Positions 13,478 to 20,622 of a stretch of 20,622 bases of DNA are shown here, piece by piece. The notes beneath the pieces were generated by a model that saw only the letters and a program-made list of their open reading frames with translations, was not told the origin of the DNA and did not search any database. Origin of the DNA: CAYRTD01 sp964426915. Lineage in GTDB: Bacteria; Bacteroidota; Bacteroidia; Bacteroidales; GCA-2748055. The number at the start of each line of letters is the position of its first letter. Position 1 is the stretch's first letter. The stretch lies in NCBI GenBank assembly GCA_964426915.1, contig CAYRTD010000068.1, positions 1 through 20,622 on the forward strand. Reading direction: 5' to 3'. Both the position numbers and the translations under genes were made by a program.

Positions 13478-16362
13478 TGGATGCATTTTTACATAAACTG
13501 GCTGTTTATCTGGATAAAAAATACCCTGAAGGGCTGGACGGACATTGTATTCTTTTTCCCAACAGGCGGTCCGGACTTTTTTTTAAGAAATATTATTCGA
13601 CTGTAACACAAAATGCCGGATGGTTGCCGGAAATCCTTACCATTGGCGACATTATGAAAAATTTATCGGGATTACAGCCTGCCGATCCTCTCGAATTATC
13701 TTTTGAAGCATACCGGGCATATCAGTCCCTGACAGATTCTTCCGAGACTTATGATGAATTTTATCCCTGGGGAGAAATGATGGTAAGCGATTATAATGAT
13801 ATTGATAAATATCTGGTAAACGCCCGGCAATTATTCACCAATATTAATGATCTGAAGGAAATTGAACAGATCTTTGATTACCTCGATCAGGAACAGAAAC
13901 AGTTGATAAGCAGGTTTTGGAAGAATTTTGATGACGGGAAGCTGAGCGGTCAGAAGGAGTCTTTTCTTTTTATCTGGAAAATTCTTTATCCGGTTTATGA
14001 AGAGCTAAGAAAGAATCTGCTCAGGAAAAAGCTGGGCTATGAGGGAATGCTCTACCGTATGGTTGCAGAGGATAAAATTAACGATACCGACTTCCACTGG
14101 CCATGGAAAAACATTCATGTATGCGGATTTAATGCGCTGAGTAAGTCCGAGGAGAAACTTTTTTCTCATTTGCGCCGCAATGGATTGGGAAAATTCTATT
14201 GGGATCATGACCCTTCATTTATGGATGATCCGGTTCATGAGGCGGGTAGATTTTTGCGACAGAATATCAGGAAATTTCCATCTGATGAGGATTTTATTCC
14301 TTACACCATCGGCGGTGATGAGCTTAGGCAGGTGAATGTATACAGCCTTCCTTCTGATGTGCTTCAATCAAAGGAACTTCACAGGATCCTTACTGAATTT
14401 TCAAATGAAGAAGAGAAGGATGATGAAAATAATTCTCCTGGTTTTAATAAAACTGCAGTCATACTGGGTGACGAAACGCTTCTTCCTGCGGTTCTTACAT
14501 CTATTCCTGATTCTGTCAAGGGACTGAATGTCACTATGGGTTTCCCTGTCTCTCAAACGCCGGTATACAGTTTTGTGGATGCGATCCTGAAAATGCAGCA
14601 GAATTTTAACCGGAGAAAGAAGAATCCGAAATTTTATTTCAGGGATATCCTGTCGGTTTTAAACCATCAGTATATAAAGTCCTTCTACCGCGAAAAAGTC
14701 GATAGAATGGTTGATGCCATTCACCGTGAGAACAGGATCTATATTGATGAGAAGGAATTTGAAAAGGATGAACTCTTTTCCATCATTTTTAAAAAACTCA
14801 GTTCAGTTGAAGAGATCACTGTTTATTTGCTCGATCTCTTCCGTTCGTTGACCGGTTCATTTCCCGAAGGCGATGTCTCATTTAAGCTTGAAAAAGAATA
14901 CATTTTTCATATCCGGACACGACTCAATAAACTAAAGAACCTGTTCGAAGAGCAGGCTGTTGATCTGAACCTGGACAGCTTTATCCGTTTATTCCGTAAG
15001 ATACTGTCAGATTTCAGAATTCCCTTCGAAGGTGAACCTTTGCAAGGTGTTCAATTTATGGGCATTCTGGAATCCCGCCTCCTGGATTTCGAAAATCTGG
15101 TTTTCCTTTCCATGAATGAAGGGGTAATGCCCGCATCAGGAGCGGATTATTCTTACATCCCGGCTAATTTGAGATTTGCTTTCGGAATGCCGGTCAAAGA
15201 AGATAAGGACGCCATTTATGCTTATTACTTCTACCGGCTTTTGCCCCGGGCAAAGAGAATTAACATTATGTATAACTCTCAGACTGAAGGAATGAGGTCG
15301 GGAGAACCGGCACGGTATATTTATCAGCTTCGGTATCTTACCAACTATAAGATCAATGAATTTACCCGGTCTTTCCGGGTCCTGGACAAGGAAGTTGTAA
15401 AGATATCAATAAAGAAGACCGGGGAAGTGATGGAATTGCTTTCCAAATATACTGATCCCGGTAAAAGCAGCTATCTTTCCCCTTCGGCTCTTACCACCTA
15501 CATGGATTGTTCCCTCAGATTTTATTTTTCCTATGTTGCCGGGATTAAGGAGGAAGATGAGGCCAGTGAAGAGATTGATGCTTCCGGTTTCGGAAGTCTG
15601 TACCATAAATCAATGGAACTTTTGTATGCAGAAAAAAAGGGACAGGAAATTACTCCGGACATTATTAGTCTGCTGAAAGATCCCGGGAATATAAAAAAGC
15701 ATCTTGATCAGGCTTTTCGTGAAGAGTTTCTGAAAACTGATAACATAAATGCAGAGGTAAAACCGGAGGGCAGGAATATTATTATTTATGAGATAATCAA
15801 AAGAATGATCCGCCGGACCCTGGAAATCGATAAATCCAATTCTCCTTTTATATTCCTCGATACGGAACAAAATATTGAGAATATGACACTGGAGATCGAT
15901 AATGCCGGATTCGTAAGGTTGGGAGGAATGATCGACAGGCTTGACTTCAGGAATGGATATTTACATGTGGTAGACTATAAAACGGGAAAAGCAGATCTTG
16001 AGTTTCCTTCACTTGAGGGCGTTTTTGATCGTGACAGCTGGGGAGAAAATGATTATTTCAAAGGGGTTTTTCAGATTTTCATGTACTCATGGCTTTACAG
16101 CAGGGAGCATCCTGATGAAAACCTGATTAGCCCGGCAATATACCTGACACGTGATCTGTTCAGCGATGATTTTCATCCTTACCTGCTGGATAAATCGCAA
16201 AAGCTTTTTGTGAAGAATTTCCTGGATTATTCAGAGGAATTTGAGCAACATCTCAGTAACTTGATTCATGAAATTTTTAACAGGGATAATGAATTTACCC
16301 GGACTGAAGATGAGAAACGGTGCGAGTACTGTCCCTACAGAGAAATATGTCACAGGGGGTAG
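13477..16362 (+). CDS. addB: AddB-like PD-(D/E)XK nuclease with Fe-S cluster motif
   Basis: A 961-aa protein, the likely partner of AddA. The C-terminal nuclease has H710 (SLYHKSM), D820 (GMIDRLDF) and D833/K835 (VVDYKTGK). Four cysteines frame it as an iron-sulfur staple like that of AddB: C678 (MDCSLRFYF) and C949, C952, C958 (CEYCPYREIC). The middle carries inactivated-helicase-like segments such as LVFLSMNEGVMPASG (RecC/AddB-type). The N-terminus, CILFPNRRSGLFFKKYYS, lies where Bacillus AddB has a Walker A, but no GxGKT motif is present, so this subunit probably does not hydrolyse ATP. Its ATG overlaps the stop of the radical SAM gene by one base. It converges on trmD with 48 bp between stops, where only a weak imperfect hairpin (about 16362-16389) is visible. 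Confidence 0.9.
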   Translation: MDAFLHKLAVYLDKKYPEGLDGHCILFPNRRSGLFFKKYYSTVTQNAGWLPEILTIGDIMKNLSGLQPADPLELSFEAYRAYQSLTDSSETYDEFYPWGEMMVSDYNDIDKYLVNARQLFTNINDLKEIEQIFDYLDQEQKQLISRFWKNFDDGKLSGQKESFLFIWKILYPVYEELRKNLLRKKLGYEGMLYRMVAEDKINDTDFHWPWKNIHVCGFNALSKSEEKLFSHLRRNGLGKFYWDHDPSFMDDPVHEAGRFLRQNIRKFPSDEDFIPYTIGGDELRQVNVYSLPSDVLQSKELHRILTEFSNEEEKDDENNSPGFNKTAVILGDETLLPAVLTSIPDSVKGLNVTMGFPVSQTPVYSFVDAILKMQQNFNRRKKNPKFYFRDILSVLNHQYIKSFYREKVDRMVDAIHRENRIYIDEKEFEKDELFSIIFKKLSSVEEITVYLLDLFRSLTGSFPEGDVSFKLEKEYIFHIRTRLNKLKNLFEEQAVDLNLDSFIRLFRKILSDFRIPFEGEPLQGVQFMGILESRLLDFENLVFLSMNEGVMPASGADYSYIPANLRFAFGMPVKEDKDAIYAYYFYRLLPRAKRINIMYNSQTEGMRSGEPARYIYQLRYLTNYKINEFTRSFRVLDKEVVKISIKKTGEVMELLSKYTDPGKSSYLSPSALTTYMDCSLRFYFSYVAGIKEEDEASEEIDASGFGSLYHKSMELLYAEKKGQEITPDIISLLKDPGNIKKHLDQAFREEFLKTDNINAEVKPEGRNIIIYEIIKRMIRRTLEIDKSNSPFIFLDTEQNIENMTLEIDNAGFVRLGGMIDRLDFRNGYLHVVDYKTGKADLEFPSLEGVFDRDSWGENDYFKGVFQIFMYSWLYSREHPDENLISPAIYLTRDLFSDDFHPYLLDKSQKLFVKNFLDYSEEFEQHLSNLIHEIFNRDNEFTRTEDEKRCEYCPYREICHRG

Positions 16363-16410
16363 GAGATTGTCTTATCTGTAATCTTCTCCATAGGGACTAT
16401 AGCTTGGATT

Positions 16411-17106
16411 TCATGGGCTTTCCTGTTCTTCATCCTCAAGCATATCGGGCCTGAGTTTACGAGTCCTTTCAATAGCAGTCTTCATTTTCCACTCATCTAT
16501 CTTTCCGGTATTTCCTGATAGCAGAATCTTCGGCACCTTCCATCCTTTATATTCAGCAGGTCGCGTGTAAACGGGCGGGGAAAGCAGCCCATCCTGAAAA
16601 GAATCGCTCAGCGCAGATGATTCATCCGAGATCGCTCCCGGTAATAACCTCACCACACTGTCAGTAATAACTGCTGCAGCAAGCTCACCTCCTGTCAGGA
16701 CATAATCACCAATGGAAATTTCCATGCTGATAAGGTGATCTCGAACCCGCTGATCGACTCCTTTATAGTGTCCGCAAAGAATGATAATATTTTTCAGGGT
16801 TGAGAGTCGGTTGGCCGTCTTTTGGTTAAACTTTTCTCCATCAGGAGAGGTGAAAATTATTTCATCGTATTCTCTTTCCCTTTTAAGGCTGCTGATGGCA
16901 AGGTCGATGGGCTCAACCTGTAAGACCATCCCGGCACCACCGCTAAAAGGGTAGTCATCAACCTTCCTGTGTTTATCCCTGGAATAATCTCTCAGGTTAT
17001 GCAGATGAATCTCAACCACACCTGCATCTTTTGCCCGTTTTATTATGGAATGATCCAGAGGATTTTCGATCAATTCAGGAAGTACAGTTATTATGTCAAT
17101 ACGCAT
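16411..17106 (-). CDS. trmD: tRNA (guanine-37-N1)-methyltransferase TrmD
   Basis: A 231-aa SPOUT methyltransferase that makes m1G37 in tRNAs reading codons beginning with C, which prevents frameshifting. The trefoil-knot SAM site is visible: LCGHYKGVDQRV (110-121) and IGDYVLTGGELAA (132-144). DDYPFSGGAGM (50-60) is the usual N-terminal signature. The catalytic region SDSFQDGLLSPPVYTRP (167-183) has the expected Asp at D168. Length is normal. The ATG at 17106 begins MRIDIITVLPE, as expected for the family. It is not in the classical rpsP-rimM-trmD-rplS operon: its neighbours are addB (convergent) and hsp20 upstream on the same strand, separated by a strong terminator. Confidence 0.97.
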   Translation of the reverse strand: MRIDIITVLPELIENPLDHSIIKRAKDAGVVEIHLHNLRDYSRDKHRKVDDYPFSGGAGMVLQVEPIDLAISSLKREREYDEIIFTSPDGEKFNQKTANRLSTLKNIIILCGHYKGVDQRVRDHLISMEISIGDYVLTGGELAAAVITDSVVRLLPGAISDESSALSDSFQDGLLSPPVYTRPAEYKGWKVPKILLSGNTGKIDEWKMKTAIERTRKLRPDMLEDEEQESP

Positions 17107-17121
17107 AAAATATTTTTCCGG

Positions 17122-17129
17122 TAAAGATA
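17122..17129 (-). promoter_or_regulatory. -7 promoter element of trmD
   Basis: On the minus strand TATCTTTA matches TAnnTTTG at seven of eight positions and ends 15 bp before the trmD ATG. The arrangement is nearly the same as at mnmA and predicts a very short leader. Confidence 0.5.
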
Positions 17130-17218
17130 AAGAAAATGAAGCGGCTTTAGATCAGTCCTGTTATCAATAAAAAATTCCTCGGTTTTTGTTGATTTATTTC
17201 TGAAGGGTGACGCTCAGT

Positions 17219-17258
17219 AAAAAAAAAGACCGCGAGGGACAGATGTCCCGAACGGTCT
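17219..17258 (-). terminator. Intrinsic terminator of the hsp20 transcript
   Basis: On the minus strand a two-part stem (AGACCG/CGGTCT outside, GGGACA/TGTCCC inside, 3-nt internal loops, 2-nt apex) is followed directly by nine T residues. It lies about 160 bp after the hsp20 stop and about 110 bp before the trmD ATG, so it should separate the two units and insulate trmD. Confidence 0.85.
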
Positions 17259-17417
17259 CTTTAAACACAAACCTAAACCATAAACGAATCCGAAAATCAG
17301 AGGCTGTCTTACAGTAACTCTTTATTTAAAGGAGCCAATTCTCCAGTTATTTTTTTGTTTATTGCAAACTGGGTGCTGTGGACTAAAAAGTAATAATCTT
17401 TTAGACTGCCTCTTCAC
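17259..17417 (-). other. Long 3' untranslated region of hsp20
   Basis: About 160 bases lie between the hsp20 stop and its terminator with no supported ORF. The part at 17259-17300 is strikingly A/C-rich on the plus strand (G/T-rich on the transcript). Such a structured tail ending in a strong terminator could release a small RNA; this is conjecture. Confidence 0.4.
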
Positions 17418-17861
17418 TTACGAGATTTTAATTTCTTTAGGCCCTCTGTCAATAGCTTCTTCTTTTTTAGGGAGTTGCAAAGACAAGATTCCGTTTTCCA
17501 TTTTAGCCTTAATTTTTTCGGTTGCAATGGTCTCCGGAAGACGGAATGATCTCTGGAAACGGCTGAAATCAAATTCTCTCCTGTTGTAGGTAATTTCTTC
17601 AGAACTTACTTCCTTTTCCTTTTCAGAGATATTCAACAGATTTTTGTCAACATCTATCTGAACATCTTCCTTTGAAACTCCCGGAAGTGCAACTTCCAGT
17701 TCATAAAATTCTTTATTTTCCCTTACATTGACCTTTGGGGTTGAATAGTCTGCATAACTGTTTTCTTCACCAAAGAAATCATTGAAAATGTCTGAATACC
17801 TGTAGGAATTTTCATCTCTTACAGGAATTCCATTTTTTTTATATACTCTTAAAAGTGTCAT
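17418..17861 (-). CDS. Hsp20/alpha-crystallin small heat-shock protein
   Basis: A 147-aa ATP-independent holdase chaperone. The alpha-crystallin domain spans about 42-131. It opens with TPKVNVRENKEFYELEVALPG and ends with the family signature KAKMENGILSLQLPK (118-132). The short C-terminal tail carries I144-K-I146, the I-x-I motif that links dimers into oligomers. The N-terminal arm (1-40) is aromatic-rich (YRYSDIFNDFFGE), as is usual. The ATG at 17861 is preceded by a very AT-rich leader with no clear Shine-Dalgarno site. I found no convincing -7 box or CIRCE-type operator upstream. It is transcribed alone, away from the DUF349 gene, and ends at the terminator 17219-17258. Confidence 0.95.
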   Translation of the reverse strand: MTLLRVYKKNGIPVRDENSYRYSDIFNDFFGEENSYADYSTPKVNVRENKEFYELEVALPGVSKEDVQIDVDKNLLNISEKEKEVSSEEITYNRREFDFSRFQRSFRLPETIATEKIKAKMENGILSLQLPKKEEAIDRGPKEIKIS

Positions 17862-17943
17862 TGTTATTAAAATTTAATTAAACATTTTTTACATTTGTTT
17901 AAAGATTATCAAAATAAATGCCAGTGCTTTTTTAAACAACTAA

Positions 17944-17957
17944 TAGAGTTTGTCCAT
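17944..17957 (+). repeat. Degenerate dispersed repeat end, copy D
   Basis: TAGAGTTTGTCCAT differs from copies A and B at one of 14 positions and then diverges. It is short, so it may be a decayed end or a chance match. Confidence 0.4.
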
Positions 17958-18025
17958 GGTTCTGAGTGTCTGATTCCGTTGTTCGTTTTAGAGGCCAGGG
18001 AAATCGAAAATTGATCATTACAACT

Positions 18026-18052
18026 GTAAATGAGTAATTTACCCATGTAAAT
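18026..18052. promoter_or_regulatory. Three alternating GTAAAT/ATTTAC arms, possible operator
   Basis: GTAAAT (18026-18031), ATTTAC (18037-18042) and GTAAAT (18047-18052) lie 10-11 bp apart. The middle arm can pair with either neighbour, and the spacing is about one helical turn. It could be a protein-binding site in the divergent promoter region; AT-rich chance is the alternative. Confidence 0.35.
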
Positions 18053-18221
18053 AAAGAAATAAAACGAACATCGTGAAGAAGTGCAGGAGAGGGATGGTCA
18101 TGACAATGTGACAATTATTACAGGCTACAGCATGCCATATTGTCTTTATATTTATTAGATTTTTTACAGAGAAATTTGAATTAAACAGGTTTTAAATTGC
18201 AATAAAAACAAAAAGTTAAAA

Positions 18222-18268
18222 AACATTGTTAGCCTCAGTGATAAGAGTTATCTTAGGCAGGCAATGTT
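18222..18268 (+). promoter_or_regulatory. Structured leader hairpin before the DUF349 gene
   Basis: Three nested stems stack with small internal loops: AACATTG/CAATGTT outside, GCCT/AGGC in the middle and GATAA/TTATC at the apex with a GAG loop. It ends 24 bp before the ATG and has no T-run, so it is not a typical terminator. A cis-acting element in the 5' leader, or an inverted operator, would both fit. It matches no riboswitch class I know. Confidence 0.5.
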
Positions 18269-18292
18269 ATTAAACTGGAAAAACTTTTTCCA

Positions 18293-20500
18293 ATGGAAAC
18301 AAATGATCCGAAAAACTCTGTTCATAATAAAGATGAACAATTCAGCAATCAGGCTGAAAATGAGAAAAAAGAGGTTGAAAAACTCAAGCAAGATGCTGAT
18401 TCCGGAAACAGGGATGAGAATAAGGAATCAAATCAGAAGGATTTTGATGCAGGTTCCGAAAAACAGGACATCCGGTCCGGTGATAAGCATGAACAGGAAA
18501 ATGACAGCTCCTCATCCGGGGCTGAAAATTCCGGGAATACTGTTTCGGAGAAATCCGGGGATGTATCAGAAATGACCGGGAAAAAAGAGAACGGGCCTGA
18601 ACCTGACCCAGATGAAGAAAAAGCAAAATCCGGAGAGCAATCTTCCGGGGAAGAAGCAAAAGAAGCCAGTGAAGAGAAGAGCCAAACTGAAGAGGTTAAA
18701 GCTGAAAACTCTCCAGGGGAAAAAGACAGGGATGATAAACGGGAAAGTAAGAAAGAGCCGGTTGTCAAAAAGGAAGAAGTTAATTATGCTTTATTAAGTA
18801 AGTCCGATCTTCTCGAAATTTTCAGGGAATTATTGCATGAAGGAAAAGTAAATGAGATAGGAAAGGATGTGGCAGCAATAAAATCATCTTTTTACAAACA
18901 GCATCGCGCCGAAATTGAAGAGAAAAAGGTAAAATTCCTGAATGATGGGGGAAACGAAGCTGACTTTTCACCCGGGATAAATGAAGAAGAGGAGGAGCTT
19001 AAATCCCTGTTAAAGAAATATTCAGATCTCAGAACAGAATATAATAAAATCAGAGAGGATGAGAAAGTTGAGAATCTCAGGAAAAAGCATCAGATCATAG
19101 AAGAGATTAAAGAGCTTGCAAACAGGGATGAAGCCATCAATATCACCTTCCAGGAATTCCGGGATTTGCAGAGAAGATGGCACGAGGTTGGCGCCATTCC
19201 CCAGGGAGAGATGAAAAATCTCTGGGAAACTTACCATTATTACGTAGAGAAATTTTATGATTACATAAAGATCAATAAAGAACTCAGAGATCTTGATCTG
19301 AAGAAAAATCTGGAGGCGAAAATAAAGCTTTGTGAAAAAGCGGAAGAGCTCATTCTTGAACCCAACGTGGTTGATGCCTTTAAGACACTTCAGAAGTATC
19401 ACGATCAGTGGAGAGAAATCGGCCCGGTCCCACGGGAAAATAGGGCAGATATCTGGGAACGGTTTAAGGAAGCAACCTCAAAGATCAATAAAAAACATCA
19501 GCAGTATTATCAGGACTTAAAGGAAAATCAGAAGAAAAATCTGGAATCGAAGATAGTATTGTGTGAGAAAGCTGAAGCACTGGCAGAACTTGATATAAAT
19601 GATCATCAGACCTGGGTAGCAAAGACCAGGGAAATACTTGATATTCAGAAGGTGTGGAAAACAATTGGTTTTGCTCCCAAAAAGGATAATAACCGGATAT
19701 ATGCGCGTTTCAGGGAGGCCTGTGACAGATTCTTCAACAAGAAACGGGAGTATTATGCCAAAGGACTCGAAGAACAACAGGAAAACTTACAAAAGAAACT
19801 TGATCTTTGTATACAGGCGGAAACACTTCAAGATAGCACGGACTGGAAGAAAACAACAGCTGAACTCATAGCCCTGCAGAAAGAATGGAAACGGATCGGA
19901 CCTGTCCCTAGAAAAAAATCCGACCAGGTATGGAAACGTTTCAGATCAGCCTGTGACCGGTTTTTTAACCGGAAATCAGATTTTTTCTCCAATATTGATG
20001 AAACCTACGAGGAGAATCTCAAAGAGAAGGAAAAACTTATTCAGGAGATCAAGGATTTTGTTCCCGGGGATTCCCAGAAGGAAAATCTCGCAAAACTGAG
20101 CGAATTTCAAAAGCGGTGGACGGATATTGGTTTTGTTCCCTACGACAAGAAAGATCAGATTATGCAGGAATACAGGGATGTTATTAATAAAAAATACGAC
20201 AGACTCGACATGGACGATCACCGTAAGAACGTTCTGAAATTTAAAAACAAGCTTGAGTCCATTAAAAACAAGCCCCGCCCTCAAAATAAAATCCACTTTG
20301 AGCGTGAAAAACTGATGAATAAACTTCAACAACTGAAAAGCGATATCGTTTTATGGGAGAATAACATCGGGTTTTTTACGGAATCAAAAAATGCCAATTC
20401 GATGGTTGCAGATTTCCGGCAAAAGATTGAAGATGCTAAACAGAAAATAAAATTACTGGAAGATAAGATCATTATGATCGATGAAAGTGATGAGGGTTGA
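18293..20500 (+). CDS. DUF349 repeat protein with acidic disordered N-terminus
   Basis: A 735-aa cytoplasmic protein of unknown function, typical of Bacteroidota. Residues 1-160 are low-complexity and rich in Glu, Lys, Ser and Gly, surely disordered. From about 280 come five DUF349 repeats, each centred on a W-x-x-x/I-G-x-x-P core. The core tryptophans are W296, W373, W455, W532 and W609, spaced 77-82 residues. Repeats 3 and 4 are closest, both with the FREACDRFFNKK/FRSACDRFFNRK pattern. Residues about 665-730 form a predicted coiled coil (EREKLMNKLQQLKSDIVLWENN and on). The repeats are highly charged and helical, suggesting an extended scaffold or nucleic-acid-binding rod, but no role is established from sequence. 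A structured hairpin lies in its leader, and pyrG follows after 88 bp. Confidence 0.9.
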   Translation: METNDPKNSVHNKDEQFSNQAENEKKEVEKLKQDADSGNRDENKESNQKDFDAGSEKQDIRSGDKHEQENDSSSSGAENSGNTVSEKSGDVSEMTGKKENGPEPDPDEEKAKSGEQSSGEEAKEASEEKSQTEEVKAENSPGEKDRDDKRESKKEPVVKKEEVNYALLSKSDLLEIFRELLHEGKVNEIGKDVAAIKSSFYKQHRAEIEEKKVKFLNDGGNEADFSPGINEEEEELKSLLKKYSDLRTEYNKIREDEKVENLRKKHQIIEEIKELANRDEAINITFQEFRDLQRRWHEVGAIPQGEMKNLWETYHYYVEKFYDYIKINKELRDLDLKKNLEAKIKLCEKAEELILEPNVVDAFKTLQKYHDQWREIGPVPRENRADIWERFKEATSKINKKHQQYYQDLKENQKKNLESKIVLCEKAEALAELDINDHQTWVAKTREILDIQKVWKTIGFAPKKDNNRIYARFREACDRFFNKKREYYAKGLEEQQENLQKKLDLCIQAETLQDSTDWKKTTAELIALQKEWKRIGPVPRKKSDQVWKRFRSACDRFFNRKSDFFSNIDETYEENLKEKEKLIQEIKDFVPGDSQKENLAKLSEFQKRWTDIGFVPYDKKDQIMQEYRDVINKKYDRLDMDDHRKNVLKFKNKLESIKNKPRPQNKIHFEREKLMNKLQQLKSDIVLWENNIGFFTESKNANSMVADFRQKIEDAKQKIKLLEDKIIMIDESDEG

Positions 20501-20556
20501 TGAATTAAATAATAATTTCTTGGCATAAAAATTACTCCGTTCGGGAATAAATTATT

Positions 20557-20563
20557 TACTTTG
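20557..20563 (+). promoter_or_regulatory. Candidate -7 element for pyrG
   Basis: TACTTTG resembles TAnnTTTG with one spacer base missing and lies 25 bp before the TTG start. No -33 box is found at the expected distance. Confidence 0.4.
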
Positions 20564-20588
20564 CGGATTAACTGTAAAAATCAAAAAA

Positions 20589-20622
20589 TTGGCTTCAACC
20601 AAATATGTATTTGTTACAGGCG
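20589..20622 (+). CDS. pyrG: CTP synthase PyrG, 5' end only (TTG start)
   Basis: Only the first eleven codons are in the window: a TTG start, then ASTKYVFVTG. This matches the invariant N-terminus of CTP synthase (TKYIFVTGGVxSSLGKG), which converts UTP to CTP with glutamine and ATP. No ATG or GTG lies in frame in the codons just upstream, so TTG is the likely initiator. The gene runs off the window edge. Eleven residues are few, but the match is distinctive. Confidence 0.75.
   Translation, partial: MASTKYVFVTG

Larger units (their letters stand above)
17862..18292. other. Divergent non-coding region between hsp20 and the DUF349 gene
   Basis: No supported gene lies in these 431 bases. The region holds a degenerate copy of the dispersed repeat end (17944-17957), a set of three alternating GTAAAT/ATTTAC arms (18026-18052) and a structured hairpin just before the DUF349 start (18222-18268). 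It must contain both promoters, but no box fits TAnnTTTG well. A 60-aa minus-strand frame (17932-18114) has no recognisable features. Confidence 0.55.

Noticed and set aside
17362..17589. 75-aa plus-strand frame overlapping the hsp20 3' end
   Set aside because: It is antisense to the conserved C-terminal part of the alpha-crystallin domain and has no features of its own.
18433..18768. 111-aa minus-strand Ser/Phe-rich frame
   Set aside because: It is the antisense shadow of the Glu/Ser-rich N-terminus of the DUF349 protein.

Overview
This window looks like a chromosomal segment of a Bacteroidota bacterium, probably of the Bacteroidales/Marinilabiliales type; I infer this and ran no search. 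The clues are AT-rich intergenic DNA, almost no Shine-Dalgarno sites, several TAnnTTTG-like -7 promoter elements, a multi-repeat DUF349 protein, an AddA/AddB pair and a multi-PAS hybrid histidine kinase. I see no rRNA, tRNA, CRISPR array, transposase or phage gene.

Layout. 1-565 is non-coding and holds a 246-bp palindromic, MITE-like element. 566-1758 is a GntR/FadR-family regulator followed closely by an unrecognised 151-aa protein. 1759-2326 is non-coding with ATGATT-type repeats. 2327-5029 is a multi-PAS hybrid histidine kinase interrupted near its start by an in-frame TGA. After a gap with a second copy of the dispersed repeat comes a stand-alone CheB-type methylesterase domain (5241-5831), then an extended SDR enzyme (5860-6831). 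6832-7225 is non-coding and carries a nested tandem-repeat array (CGATTACC-type units) ending just before the promoter and start of mnmA (7226-8404). A Blc-like lipocalin lipoprotein (8427-8972) points the other way. A truncated copy of the dispersed repeat separates it from a tight operon, 9216-16362: addA, a TIGR01212-type radical SAM protein and addB, joined by 4-bp and 1-bp overlaps. trmD (16411-17106) and an Hsp20 chaperone (17418-17861) lie on the minus strand with a strong terminator between them. A large DUF349 protein (18293-20500) follows on the plus strand, and the first codons of pyrG (CTP synthase, TTG start) end the window.

How the genes relate. AddA and AddB should form the helicase-nuclease that processes double-strand breaks for recombination. 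MnmA and TrmD are tRNA-modification enzymes (s2U34 and m1G37), and both have a -7 element only 15-18 bp before the ATG. The kinase and CheB domain form a sensory pair: the kinase's first PAS domain is of the kind I associate with CheB-CheR-PAS-kinase fusion proteins, so this may be a split form of that architecture without CheR.

The window is mostly housekeeping. The best candidates for something new are the dispersed palindromic repeat family, the nested tandem array beside the mnmA promoter, the TGA-interrupted kinase with its separate CheB, and the radical SAM gene embedded between addA and addB. I do not see clear evidence for a wholly new defence or mobile system.
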